A DNA stretch of 64,000 nt from Gudongella sp034006985 (GTDB lineage: Bacteria; Bacillota; Clostridia; Tissierellales; Tissierellaceae), in the NCBI GenBank assembly GCA_034006985.1, contig JAVERT010000002.1:124001-188000 (forward strand). The letters are read 5' to 3'. Position numbers and translations under genes: made by a program. Numbering within the stretch: position 1 is the stretch's first letter; each line of letters opens with the position of its first letter. The notes beneath the pieces are model-generated. The model was given only the letters and a program-made list of their open reading frames with translations. It was not told where the DNA came from and did no database searches. Below, piece by piece: positions 8,359 through 17,054 of the stretch.

Positions 8359-8387
8359 ATATACCTCCCTTGTTAAGTTCTAATTTC

Positions 8388-8417
8388 ATTATACTTTTAA
8401 GAACTGATTTATGTCAA
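8388..8417 (-). promoter_or_regulatory. promoter of the reverse-strand small gene
   Basis: Read on the minus strand, TTGACA (8417-8412) and TATAAT (8393-8388) are 18 bases apart, about 30 bases upstream of the ATG at 8358. Confidence 0.75.
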
Positions 8418-8467
8418 ATCAATATATTTTCCTAATATATACATGATTTTATCATTTTAAAAATTAG

Positions 8468-8532
8468 TTGACAGAAAATGTAATACTATGATAAAATATA
8501 AACTTTACATATCACCTGTAGTAGGTTATAAT
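8468..8532 (+). promoter_or_regulatory. tandem candidate promoters of carD
   Basis: TTTACA at 8504-8509 and TATAAT at 8527-8532 with a 17-base spacer form a near-consensus promoter. A second -35-like TTGACA at 8468-8473 has a weaker GATAAA-type -10 about 16 bases on. This suggests two start points. Confidence 0.75.
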
Positions 8533-8569
8533 ATATAAAATAAGGATATAATATGGGGAGGTATTTGAT

Positions 8570-9085
8570 ATGTTTAAAGTTGGAGATAAAATAGTTTATC
8601 CAATGCACGGTGCAGGTGTGATTGAAAAAATTGAAGTAAAAGAAATACTTGGAGAAGAAAGAGAGTATTTTACTATTAAAATGCCTATAGGAGATATGAA
8701 AGTAATGGTTCCAGTGGCAAATGTGGAAGAGGTTGGAGTTAGAGAAATAATTACAAAAGAAGAAGTTACGGAAGTTATGGAAATACTTGAAGGCCACAAA
8801 ACTAAAATGCCACAAAATTGGAATAGAAGATATCGTGCTAATATGGAAAGAATTAAAACTGGTGATGTGCTTGAAATAGCTTCAGTTGTAAGAAATCTGA
8901 CCTTGCTTGATAACGAAAAGGGCCTCTCAACTGGAGAAAGAAAAATGCTTAGTAATGCCAAGCAGATGCTTCTATCAGAGTTGGTGTTGGTATGTGATGA
9001 GGATATGGAAAGCATTGAAGAAAAAGTAAGTGCTGCTATTCTTGAGAATGAAGGTTTTGAAGAAGAATTCGATGAAGATAATTAA
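8570..9085 (+). CDS. carD: CarD-family RNA polymerase-binding regulator
   Basis: The 171-residue product starts with the CarD/CdnL Tudor-like domain (MFKVGDKIVYPMHGAGVIEKIE), which binds the RNAP beta subunit. A helical C-terminal domain follows with the conserved NWNRRYRANMERIKTGD segment, which contacts the promoter upstream fork. In the family, CarD stabilises open complexes, often at rRNA and ribosomal promoters. A GGGGAGG ribosome site precedes the ATG. It has its own promoter and may be co-transcribed with the PIN/TRAM gene 61 bases downstream. Confidence 0.95.
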   Translation: MFKVGDKIVYPMHGAGVIEKIEVKEILGEEREYFTIKMPIGDMKVMVPVANVEEVGVREIITKEEVTEVMEILEGHKTKMPQNWNRRYRANMERIKTGDVLEIASVVRNLTLLDNEKGLSTGERKMLSNAKQMLLSELVLVCDEDMESIEEKVSAAILENEGFEEEFDEDN

Positions 9086-9146
9086 AGCTAGTAATTATTG
9101 CTCAAACTGGTTATAATTAAAAGGATGGGTTCAGGAGGTGGAAACA

Positions 9147-10253
9147 GTGGTAAAAAAAGTTATGAGAGGTCTTATAGTAGCCTTCGGGATGCTTATAGGA
9201 TTATTTGTTTTTAGCTTTATTCGAGATTCAAAGTTAATTGTACTAACTGGAGTTTTAGAGATTGTTGCTTTTATTGCTTCTATGGTATTATTTGGAATTA
9301 TATTTTTTATTCTTTCTTCTTTTATTATAAATAGAGGTCAAAAAGTTGCAGCAGTTATTGAAAATGAACTCCAAAGGTTTTCAATTCAGAATATTGCACT
9401 CGGAGCTATAGGGTTAATATTTGGTTTGTTAATAGCATATTTGATTAGTCAACCACTTTATCGAATTGAAATTCCATATGTGGGTGTAGTATTATCTATG
9501 GTTTTATATTTATTGTTTGGATATTTGGGGATCACAATACCAAATAGAAAAATCGAAGATATAACCACTTCATTGGGAAATATTTCAGGAAACATTATGA
9601 ATTCTAGGAAATCTTCTAAAGAAAAAACTAAGGTAGCAGCTAGCTGTCCTAAAATATTAGATACAAGTGTTATAATTGATGGTAGAGTTGCGGATATAAT
9701 AAAAACAGGATTTATAGAAGGTCCCTTGGTTATTCCTGTGTTTGTACTAGAAGAGCTTCAACATATTGCTGATTCATCCGATGGACTTAAGAGGAATAGA
9801 GGTAGAAGAGGTTTAGATATATTAAATAGAATACAAAATGAATTAGATACAGAAATTATAATTCATGAAAAGAAATTTGAAGACATATCTGAAGTAGATT
9901 CTAAATTACTTAAGCTTACTCAAATGTTAAAAGGTAAGATTATAACAAATGATTATAATTTAAATAAAGTTGCAGAAGTTCAAAGAATTGAAGTTTTAAA
10001 TATTAATGAGCTTGCAAATGCTGTAAAACCAGTTGTTTTACCTGGAGAAGAGATGGTTGTCCAAGTGGTAAGAGATGGAAAGGAATCAGGCCAAGGACTT
10101 GCTTATTTAGATGATGGGACTATGATAGTTGTTGAATCTGGTAGAAAGTATATTGGAGAGACTATTGATGTTATTGTAACATCTGTACTCCAAACTTCTG
10201 CTGGAAGAATGATATTTGCAAAACCAAAGGTTTTATTTGACAGTGCTGTCTAG
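9147..10253 (+). CDS. yacL: YacL-type membrane PIN/TRAM-domain ribonuclease-like protein
   Basis: The N-terminal part contains about four hydrophobic segments (residues 1-130). A PIN nuclease domain follows with LDTSVIIDGRV and conserved acidic residues, then a C-terminal TRAM domain after the PVVLPGEE segment. YacL/PilT-N-type proteins are thought to be membrane-anchored RNA nucleases. The frame is open from GTG 9138, but that codon lies inside the AGGAGG ribosome site (9133-9138). The GTG at 9147, 8 bases after it, is therefore the start (368 residues). It is a usual neighbour of carD and ispD in clostridia. Confidence 0.92.
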   Translation: MVKKVMRGLIVAFGMLIGLFVFSFIRDSKLIVLTGVLEIVAFIASMVLFGIIFFILSSFIINRGQKVAAVIENELQRFSIQNIALGAIGLIFGLLIAYLISQPLYRIEIPYVGVVLSMVLYLLFGYLGITIPNRKIEDITTSLGNISGNIMNSRKSSKEKTKVAASCPKILDTSVIIDGRVADIIKTGFIEGPLVIPVFVLEELQHIADSSDGLKRNRGRRGLDILNRIQNELDTEIIIHEKKFEDISEVDSKLLKLTQMLKGKIITNDYNLNKVAEVQRIEVLNINELANAVKPVVLPGEEMVVQVVRDGKESGQGLAYLDDGTMIVVESGRKYIGETIDVIVTSVLQTSAGRMIFAKPKVLFDSAV

Positions 10254-10306
10254 GACCCTTTACTGGGACTTTATAAGTATAGCAGCTTATATTTTGAGGT
10301 GGTTGA

Positions 10307-11047
10307 ATGTATAAAGGGAAGTTTGTTTCTATTATCATAGCAGCAGCAGGGATGAGTAATAGAATGGGAAGTAAAATAAATAAGCAGTTTTTACTCATAG
10401 ATAATAAGCCGATTTTAGCTCACAGTATAGAAGCTTTTAATAGGCTTAAGTGTGTTGATGAAATCATAGTTGTTTCAAAGGAAGAGGAAGTTGAATACTG
10501 TAGGAAAGAGATTGTATATAGGTATGGATTTAATAAAGTTTCAAAAATAGTAAAAGGTGGAAAAGAGAGACAAGATTCAATATATAATGGAATTCTTTCC
10601 TTAAATAGTAATGTAGATATAGTGCTGACTCATGATGGTGCAAGACCATTTATTAGAAAAGAAGCTATAATAAAAGGAATTGAAGGAGCTATCAAGTATG
10701 GCGCTTGTGTTATTGGGGTACCGTTAAAGGACACGATAAAAGTTGTAGAGGATAATGATATTGTTCATCATACTCCAAATAGATCTCTTTTATGGGCAGC
10801 GCAAACACCTCAATGTTTTCAGATAGATTTATTAAAAAAAGGTTATGAATATGCTATGTCTGAAGGGATTGTAGGGACAGATGATAGCTCCCTAGTTGAG
10901 AAAAATGGATATCCAGTGAAAATGTTAATGGGGAACTATGACAATATCAAAATAACGACTCCGGAGGATCTTATAATCGCAGAGTCTTTTTTAAAACAAA
11001 AGGACAGATATATTGAACAATTGCATCTTGCAAGGAGAAAAATATGA
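10307..11047 (+). CDS. ispD: 2-C-methyl-D-erythritol 4-phosphate cytidylyltransferase
   Basis: The 246-residue nucleotidyltransferase has AAAGMSNRMGSKINKQF near the N-terminus (CTP loop and catalytic Arg/Lys), LTHDGARPF in the middle and TDDSSLVE near residue 190. It adds CMP to methylerythritol phosphate in the non-mevalonate isoprenoid pathway. Its stop overlaps the ispF start by 4 bases (ATGA), so translation is coupled. Confidence 0.96.
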   Translation: MYKGKFVSIIIAAAGMSNRMGSKINKQFLLIDNKPILAHSIEAFNRLKCVDEIIVVSKEEEVEYCRKEIVYRYGFNKVSKIVKGGKERQDSIYNGILSLNSNVDIVLTHDGARPFIRKEAIIKGIEGAIKYGACVIGVPLKDTIKVVEDNDIVHHTPNRSLLWAAQTPQCFQIDLLKKGYEYAMSEGIVGTDDSSLVEKNGYPVKMLMGNYDNIKITTPEDLIIAESFLKQKDRYIEQLHLARRKI

Positions 11048-11529
11048 AAATAGGTATGGGATATGATGTTCACGCTTTAGTAGAGAATCGTAAGTTTATA
11101 ATTGGAGGAGTCGATATAGCTTATACTATGGGTTTATTGGGACACTCCGATGCAGATGTATTAGTCCATAGTATCATGGATTCGATATTAGGTGCTTTAG
11201 GTGAGGGTGATATAGGAAAACACTTTCCTGATACTGAAGAGGAGTACAAAGATATTTCAAGTATGATATTGTTAAAAAGAGTCTATGATATAATGAAAAA
11301 TAAGGGTTATAAAATAGGAAATATTGATGCTACTATAGTAGCTCAAATGCCTAAAATGGCTCCATTTATAGAACAAATGAGAACGAATGTAGCTGAAGTT
11401 CTGCATTGTGAAATAGAAGATATTAATATAAAGGCAACTACAACTGAGTGGCTAGGCTTTGAAGGAAGAGAAGAAGGGATAGCTTCATATAGCGTTTGTC
11501 TATTAGAGAAAGAGATTGACAAGATTTAA
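11044..11529 (+). CDS. ispF: 2-C-methyl-D-erythritol 2,4-cyclodiphosphate synthase
   Basis: The 161-residue product shows MGYDVHAL (Asp8 and His10 zinc ligands), GHSDADVLVHS with the third histidine, GDIGKHFPDT and the TTTEWLGFEGREEGI C-terminal signature. It forms the cyclodiphosphate in the MEP pathway, the second step after the IspD product. Overlap with ispD indicates one transcript. The -35 box of the next promoter sits in its last codons. Confidence 0.97.
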   Translation: MKIGMGYDVHALVENRKFIIGGVDIAYTMGLLGHSDADVLVHSIMDSILGALGEGDIGKHFPDTEEEYKDISSMILLKRVYDIMKNKGYKIGNIDATIVAQMPKMAPFIEQMRTNVAEVLHCEIEDINIKATTTEWLGFEGREEGIASYSVCLLEKEIDKI

Positions 11530-11544
11530 AAATTTGTGTAAACT
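11516..11544 (+). promoter_or_regulatory. promoter of the proS T-box transcript
   Basis: TTGACA at 11516-11521, inside the end of ispF, and TAAACT at 11539-11544 are 17 bases apart. The T-box leader begins directly downstream. Confidence 0.65.
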
Positions 11545-11550
11545 TATCAA

Positions 11551-11767
11551 TATTAGCAACGAAGGGAAATAGTAATAAAAAATGGCCTAAGAGAGGGAAT
11601 CAATAGCTGAAAGATTTCTGACCCGCTTTTTTACGAACCTAACCTGGAGCATTTAAAGATAATTTAAACGGTGGAACCGTTAAAATCAATGAGTGAACTT
11701 TTAAAGTTTATTAGAGTGGTACCGCGGAATTTAACCTTTCGTCTCTTGTTGAGATGAGAGGTTTTTT
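11551..11767 (+). promoter_or_regulatory. T-box riboswitch, proline specific
   Basis: The element has the stem I parts GAGAGGGAATC and GCTGAAAGATTTC, the 14-base T-box core inside AGAGTGGTACCGCGG (11713-11727), and a terminator. The terminator has a 13-bp stem (11733-11745 with 11751-11763) followed by six Ts. The likely specifier is CCT at 11638-11640, between GAA and AACCTGGAG, which fits the proS gene downstream. Uncharged tRNA-Pro would stabilise the antiterminator and let proS be read. Confidence 0.95.
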
Positions 11768-11798
11768 GTATTATAAGAAAATAGATGGGGTGAAATGA

Positions 11799-13523
11799 AT
11801 GAAAATGTCAAAGATGTATATGCCTACCTTAAGAGAAATTCCATCAGAGGCTGAAATACCTAGTCATCAATTAATGCTTAGAGCAGGTATGATTAGAAAA
11901 TTAGTTAGTGGAGTTTATTCTTATTTACCATTAGGATATAGGGCTATTAAAAAAGTTGAACAGATTGTAAGAGAAGAAATGGACCGTGCTGATTCTCAGG
12001 AGCTTCTTATGTCGGCAATTCAACCAAGAGAGTTATGGGAAGAATCAGGTAGATGGGCCAATTTTGGTCCTGAAATGTGGAAATTAAAAGATAGGAACAA
12101 TAGAGAATTTTGCTTAGGGCCTACTCATGAAGAATATTTTACAAATTTAATTAAGGATGAGATTAAATCTTATAAACAGCTTCCACTTAATCTATATCAA
12201 ATTCAAACTAAGTATAGAGATGAAAAAAGACCAAGATTTGGTTTGATGAGATGTAGAGAATTTATAATGAAAGATGCTTATAGCTTTGATGTTGATGAAG
12301 AAGCCATGAAGGTTGCATATCAAAAAATGTGGGATGCATACGATAAAATATTTACTAGGCTTAAGCTTAATTATAAAGTAGTAGAAGGTGACACGGGTGC
12401 GATGGGTGGAAAAGTATCTCATGAGTTTATGGCAGTTAGTGATATTGGTGAGGGTGTGCTAGCTTATTGTAAGAATTGTGAATACGCAGCTACAGATGAA
12501 AAGGCAAAGGTTGTTTATAAATCAACTGAATCAACTGAAGTTTTAAAAAACACAGAAGAAGTTTATACACCTAATATGAAGACTATTGATGAATTATGTG
12601 AATTTCTAGATATAACAGGAGATAAATGTGGAAAGGCATTGGTTTATAATGCAAATGGAGAAACTGTAGTTGTTATTATACCAGGGAATAGAGAACTCAA
12701 TGAAACTAAATTAGCTAATTACCTGGGTATTGCATCACATGAATTAATTATGGCGGAGGAAGATGTTATAAAAGATATATCTCATTCTAATAAAGGTTTT
12801 ACTGGGCCAATTGGGCTTAAAGAAGGAGTAAAGATATTAGTAGATAAGAGTATTACAGGGATTAATAATATAGTAGTTGGTGGTAACAAAACTGATTATC
12901 ATATAATAAATGCAAATTTTGGAAGAGACTTTACAGGAGAGGTAGTAGAGGATCTAATGATGATTGAAGAGGGAGACTTATGCCCTGTATGCGGCCAGCC
13001 TATATATCTTCAAAGAGGCATTGAAGTTGGGAATATATTCCAATTAGGCACTAAATACAGTGGAAGTTTATCTGCAAATTTCTTAGATGAAAATGGTAAA
13101 GCACAGTTATTTTATATGGGGAGTTATGGTGTTGGCGTTTCAAGAACAGTAGCAGCAGTAATAGAGCAATATCATGACGATAAAGGTATTGTTTGGCCAT
13201 TTGTAATAGCTCCATACCATGTTATAGTTACTGTTATGAATATTAAGAAAGAGGAACAAGTAGAATTAGGTGAGAGTATTTATAATAGTTTGATAGAGCG
13301 TGGCATAGAAACGCTGCTTGATAATAGAAATGAAAGAGCAGGCGTTAAGTTTAATGATAGAGAGCTTATAGGTATACCAGTACAAATTACAGTTGGTAAA
13401 AGGGCTGATGAAGGTATTGTAGAGTTTTCTCTAAGAAAAGGCGGAGAAAAGCTAGAGATAAAAACTGAAGAAATTGATTCGCTAATCCAAAAAGCTTTTG
13501 ATGAAGAGGGGTTTTCTTTATAG
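11799..13523 (+). CDS. proS: prolyl-tRNA synthetase
   Basis: The 574-residue bacterial-type class II synthetase has the PRELWEESGRW and RPRFGLMRCREFIMKDAYSF motif 2 region. It also has a YbaK-like editing insertion in the centre (about 230-390), SYGVGVSRTVAA as motif 3, and a C-terminal anticodon-binding domain (IAPYHVIV). Expression is set by the T-box leader, which reads tRNA-Pro charging. A second Met lies two codons inside the chosen ATG, so the start could shift by 6 bases. Confidence 0.97.
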   Translation: MKMSKMYMPTLREIPSEAEIPSHQLMLRAGMIRKLVSGVYSYLPLGYRAIKKVEQIVREEMDRADSQELLMSAIQPRELWEESGRWANFGPEMWKLKDRNNREFCLGPTHEEYFTNLIKDEIKSYKQLPLNLYQIQTKYRDEKRPRFGLMRCREFIMKDAYSFDVDEEAMKVAYQKMWDAYDKIFTRLKLNYKVVEGDTGAMGGKVSHEFMAVSDIGEGVLAYCKNCEYAATDEKAKVVYKSTESTEVLKNTEEVYTPNMKTIDELCEFLDITGDKCGKALVYNANGETVVVIIPGNRELNETKLANYLGIASHELIMAEEDVIKDISHSNKGFTGPIGLKEGVKILVDKSITGINNIVVGGNKTDYHIINANFGRDFTGEVVEDLMMIEEGDLCPVCGQPIYLQRGIEVGNIFQLGTKYSGSLSANFLDENGKAQLFYMGSYGVGVSRTVAAVIEQYHDDKGIVWPFVIAPYHVIVTVMNIKKEEQVELGESIYNSLIERGIETLLDNRNERAGVKFNDRELIGIPVQITVGKRADEGIVEFSLRKGGEKLEIKTEEIDSLIQKAFDEEGFSL

Positions 13524-13586
13524 AAAGTGGACTCAAGCTATATTTTGGGTATATTAAAAGAGAGTAATTAATCGGAGGTGTTTTAA

Positions 13587-15068
13587 ATGAAAGATGTTAG
13601 AGTTAGATTCGCACCAAGTCCTACGGGATATTTGCATATAGGTGGACTTAGAACTGCACTTTACAATTATTTGTTTTCAAAAAAGAACAATGGGAAATTT
13701 ATTTTAAGGATAGAAGATACTGATCAAACAAGATTTGTTGAAGGTGCAATTGAAAATCTAATAGATTCACTGCATTGGGCAGGTATAGATTATGATGAAG
13801 GCGTATTTATAGAAGATGGGAAAGTTGTAGAGAAAGGTGAATTCGGACCATATATACAGTCAAAGAGGCTTCATTTATATAAAAAATATGTAGATGAATT
13901 GATTGAAAATGATTATGCTTATTATTGTTTTTGCTCTAAAGAACGATTAGAGTCTGTTAGAGAAGAACAAAAAATGAAAGGTATGGTTCCTAAATATGAT
14001 GGGTTTTGTAGGAATGTATCACTAGAGGATGCAAAAAAAAGAATAGAAGCAGGAGAAGAATATGTAGTAAGACTTAAATTACCTATTGATAGAGATATCC
14101 ATTTTAATGATTTGGTAAGAGGAGATATTACTATTAACACTAATGATATAGATGATCAAGTACTTTTAAAATCAGATGGTTTTCCTACCTACCATTTGGC
14201 AGTGGTGGTAGATGATTACCTTATGGGAATTACTCATATAGTTAGGGGCGAAGAGTGGCTTCCATCAACACCTAAGCATGTTTATATGTACGAAGCATTC
14301 GGATGGGAAAAACCTATTTATGTCCATTTACCCACTGTTTTAAATCATGAGAGAAAGAAACTATCAAAAAGACAAGGCGATGTTTCTGTAGATGATTTTA
14401 AAACAAAGGGATATTTACCTGAAGGACTAGTAAACTACCTGGCTCTTGTTGGATGGAGTCCAGATGATAATGAAGAGTTATTGACTATGGACCAAATGAT
14501 AGAAAAGTTCTCTTTTGACAGAGTATCTAAGACAGGAGGAATTTTTGATAAAGATAAATTAGACTGGGTCAATGGTCATTATATTAGAGATTCATTGCTT
14601 TCAAGGATAAAAGACTTATCTATACCATATTTGGTGGAGGCTGGATTTATAACAAATGATTTTGCAAAAGAAAATCCAGAGTGGATGGATATATTAATAG
14701 ATACAATAAAGGAAAGTTTAGCAACAGTATCTGAAATAACTGATAAGACTAGCTTTATTTTTGATGAAAAACTGGAAATAGAAGAAGATGCTATGACTGA
14801 ATTTCTAAATGATGAATCTACAGATATTCTTATGAATGCAATTATAGAAGAGGCAAATGAGTTTGAAAGTTTAAATTATGATGATGCCAAAGGATTTATG
14901 AAGAAAATTCAAAAACGGACTGGGATAAAAGGCAAAAATTTATTTATGCCTGTAAGGGTGGCTTTAACTGGAACTGCCCATGGTCCAGAGTTAGTAAATG
15001 TTATTTATTTATTAGGTAAAGAAAAAATGATTTCAAGGGCAAAGCATATATTAGAAGCAAATCAATAG
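13587..15068 (+). CDS. gltX: glutamyl-tRNA synthetase
   Basis: The 493-residue class I synthetase has the HIGH motif in PSPTGYLHIGGLRTALYNY near the N-terminus and KLSKRQGD (KMSKS equivalent) near residue 255. An all-helical anticodon-binding C-terminus follows. CFCSKERL gives part of a cysteine-containing connective region. There is an AGGTG ribosome site before the ATG. The discriminating versus non-discriminating type cannot be told from what I see. Confidence 0.96.
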   Translation: MKDVRVRFAPSPTGYLHIGGLRTALYNYLFSKKNNGKFILRIEDTDQTRFVEGAIENLIDSLHWAGIDYDEGVFIEDGKVVEKGEFGPYIQSKRLHLYKKYVDELIENDYAYYCFCSKERLESVREEQKMKGMVPKYDGFCRNVSLEDAKKRIEAGEEYVVRLKLPIDRDIHFNDLVRGDITINTNDIDDQVLLKSDGFPTYHLAVVVDDYLMGITHIVRGEEWLPSTPKHVYMYEAFGWEKPIYVHLPTVLNHERKKLSKRQGDVSVDDFKTKGYLPEGLVNYLALVGWSPDDNEELLTMDQMIEKFSFDRVSKTGGIFDKDKLDWVNGHYIRDSLLSRIKDLSIPYLVEAGFITNDFAKENPEWMDILIDTIKESLATVSEITDKTSFIFDEKLEIEEDAMTEFLNDESTDILMNAIIEEANEFESLNYDDAKGFMKKIQKRTGIKGKNLFMPVRVALTGTAHGPELVNVIYLLGKEKMISRAKHILEANQ

Positions 15069-15132
15069 TATTGTATAAAAGAGCTCATTAATGTAAAATA
15101 AGGTTAATATCTAAGCAGGATAATAAACTTAA

Positions 15133-15205
15133 AGAGACGTTTATAACAAGAAGATTTGTTAGCATTAGATCAAGAATCGTCTCTGATTTATTTGAGACGA
15201 TTCTT
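15133..15205 (+). promoter_or_regulatory. two-state hairpin leader upstream of cysS (candidate attenuator)
   Basis: The gltX-cysS gap holds two mutually exclusive structures. Structure A pairs AGAGACG (15133-15139) with CGTCTCT (15178-15184) and encloses a perfect 6-bp hairpin (15144-15149 with 15156-15161). Structure B is a 12-bp perfect hairpin (15172-15183 with 15194-15205) followed by a moderately T-rich CTTATTTA. No T-box core sequence is present. A weak promoter (TTGTAT 15070, TAAAAT 15094) lies upstream. The trigger is unknown. Confidence 0.6.
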
Positions 15206-15231
15206 ATTTAAGGCTATAGAGGGAGGAAAAT

Positions 15232-16626
15232 ATGAAACTATATAACACTTTAACTAGGAAAAAAGAAGAGTTTGTACCAATAAAAAAGGGTGAGGTAAGC
15301 ATGTATAATTGTGGTCCTACTGTGTATAATTTTATACATGTCGGAAATGCAAGACCACTTGTTACATTTGATACACTTAGAAGATTTTTTATTTATTTAG
15401 GATATGATGTAAAATTCGTTGTAAATTTTACGGATATAGATGACAAGTTAATAAATAAAGCAAAAGATGAAAATACTACGGTAAAGGACATTGCAGATAG
15501 ATACATAAAAGCCTTTAAGGAAGATGCGCAAGCGCTTAATATATATGAATACAAGACAATACACCCAAAAGCAACTGATTATATTCATCAGATGGTAGAA
15601 TTTATTAGTGCACTAGAAGAAAAGGGTGCTGCTTATGAAGTTGATGGTAATGTTTATTTTAGTATAGCAAGTGCTAAAAATTATGGAAAATTGAGCAAAA
15701 TGAATATTGATGAACTTCAAAGTGGTTCGAGAATTAATATTAATGAAGACAAAAAGAATCCTATGGATTTTGTTTTGTGGAAAAAGGAAAAGCCCGGAGA
15801 ACCCTCTTGGGATAGTCCTTGGGGAAAAGGTAGACCAGGTTGGCATATAGAGTGTTCAGTTATGGCTAAGAGTATTCTAGGCGAGACAATTGATATACAC
15901 TCTGGTGGTGAAGATCTTCAATTTCCACATCATGAAAATGAAATTGCTCAGTCCGAGACACTTTCTGGAAAACCATTTGCAAATTATTGGCTGCATAATG
16001 GTATGCTAACAGTGGATAATCAAAAGATGTCAAAATCGCTTGGTAATTTTTTTACTATTAAAGAAATAGCTGAAGAATACGATTTAGAGGTGCTTAGATT
16101 CTTCTTGTTATCTGCACACTATAGAACACCTATTAACTTTAGTAGAGAAGTAATGGATCAGAATAGGAATGCTCTTGAAAGATTGTATAATGCTAAGAAT
16201 AGCTTAGAGTACTTTTTATCCTTAGATCTTAAACCAGAGGATGCCAAGGATACAGATTTATATGAAAGTTTAAATAATTATAGAGAACAATTTGTTGCCA
16301 GTATGAGCGATGATTTAAATACTGCAGATGCAATTGCTGATATATTTGAACTAGTGAAATTTATAAATTTAAAAATAGACGAAGACTCTCCTAAAGAATT
16401 TGTTGAAGAAGCTTATAAATTATTTATGGAACTTTGCAAAGTTATTGGGATTCTTTCAAAGGATGATGAAATTTTAGAAGAAGATATACTAAGATTGATA
16501 GAGGAAAGAACTACCGCAAGAAAAGATAAAGATTTTGCTCGTTCAGATGAAATAAGGGATGAGTTATTGGAAAAAGGGATAGTCCTAGAAGACACAAGAG
16601 ACGGTGTAAAATGGAAGAAAGCATAG
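15232..16626 (+). CDS. cysS: cysteinyl-tRNA synthetase
   Basis: The 464-residue class I synthetase has MYNCGPTVYNFIHVGNARP, which carries the zinc-binding cysteine and HIGH equivalent. Zinc ligands in WHIECSVMA and HHENEIAQSE follow, then KMSKSLGN near residue 267. The C-terminus overlaps the mrnC start by 16 bases. A GGGAGG ribosome site precedes the ATG, which follows the two-state leader. Confidence 0.97.
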   Translation: MKLYNTLTRKKEEFVPIKKGEVSMYNCGPTVYNFIHVGNARPLVTFDTLRRFFIYLGYDVKFVVNFTDIDDKLINKAKDENTTVKDIADRYIKAFKEDAQALNIYEYKTIHPKATDYIHQMVEFISALEEKGAAYEVDGNVYFSIASAKNYGKLSKMNIDELQSGSRININEDKKNPMDFVLWKKEKPGEPSWDSPWGKGRPGWHIECSVMAKSILGETIDIHSGGEDLQFPHHENEIAQSETLSGKPFANYWLHNGMLTVDNQKMSKSLGNFFTIKEIAEEYDLEVLRFFLLSAHYRTPINFSREVMDQNRNALERLYNAKNSLEYFLSLDLKPEDAKDTDLYESLNNYREQFVASMSDDLNTADAIADIFELVKFINLKIDEDSPKEFVEEAYKLFMELCKVIGILSKDDEILEEDILRLIEERTTARKDKDFARSDEIRDELLEKGIVLEDTRDGVKWKKA

Positions 16627-17054
16627 AAAAGAATAGCTTTATTGATAGTTTAAGAGGTGGTTTAGGAGACGAGAATTTAAAAATGATGTCACCTCTTACA
16701 CTTGCATATATAGGAGATGCAGTTTATGAACTATATGTTAGAACTATGATTTTATCTAGAGAAGAAAATGTAAATAAGCTTCACAAAAAAGCTGTAAAAT
16801 ATGTTAAAGCAAATGCTCAAGCGGATACTCTTAAAAGGCTAGAAGAGGTTTTAACAGATGAAGAAAAATCAATTGTTCGCAGAGGCAGAAATGCTAAAAT
16901 AAATACTTCGCCCAAGAATGCAGACTTATCAGAATACAAGAGAGCAACAGGATTTGAGTCTTTACTTGGATTTTTGTTTTTATCAAAGAATGACAAGAGA
17001 CTAATAGAATTATTAGAGATAGCACATAAAATACCGGAGGAGGTGAGTATATGA
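16611..17054 (+). CDS. mrnC: Mini-ribonuclease III (23S rRNA maturation)
   Basis: The 147-residue protein is an RNase III catalytic domain without a dsRNA-binding domain. The signature LAYIGDAVYELYVRTMI gives the catalytic acidic residues, with RGRNAK further on. In Firmicutes, Mini-III matures 23S rRNA ends. Its start lies inside cysS and its stop overlaps thyX by 4 bases, so the three genes form one translationally coupled unit. Confidence 0.95.
   Translation: MEESIEKNSFIDSLRGGLGDENLKMMSPLTLAYIGDAVYELYVRTMILSREENVNKLHKKAVKYVKANAQADTLKRLEEVLTDEEKSIVRRGRNAKINTSPKNADLSEYKRATGFESLLGFLFLSKNDKRLIELLEIAHKIPEEVSI

Noticed and set aside
8486..9015. Reverse-strand frames of 109 and 139 codons over carD
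   Set aside because: They are antisense to a well-conserved gene, without ribosome sites or domains.
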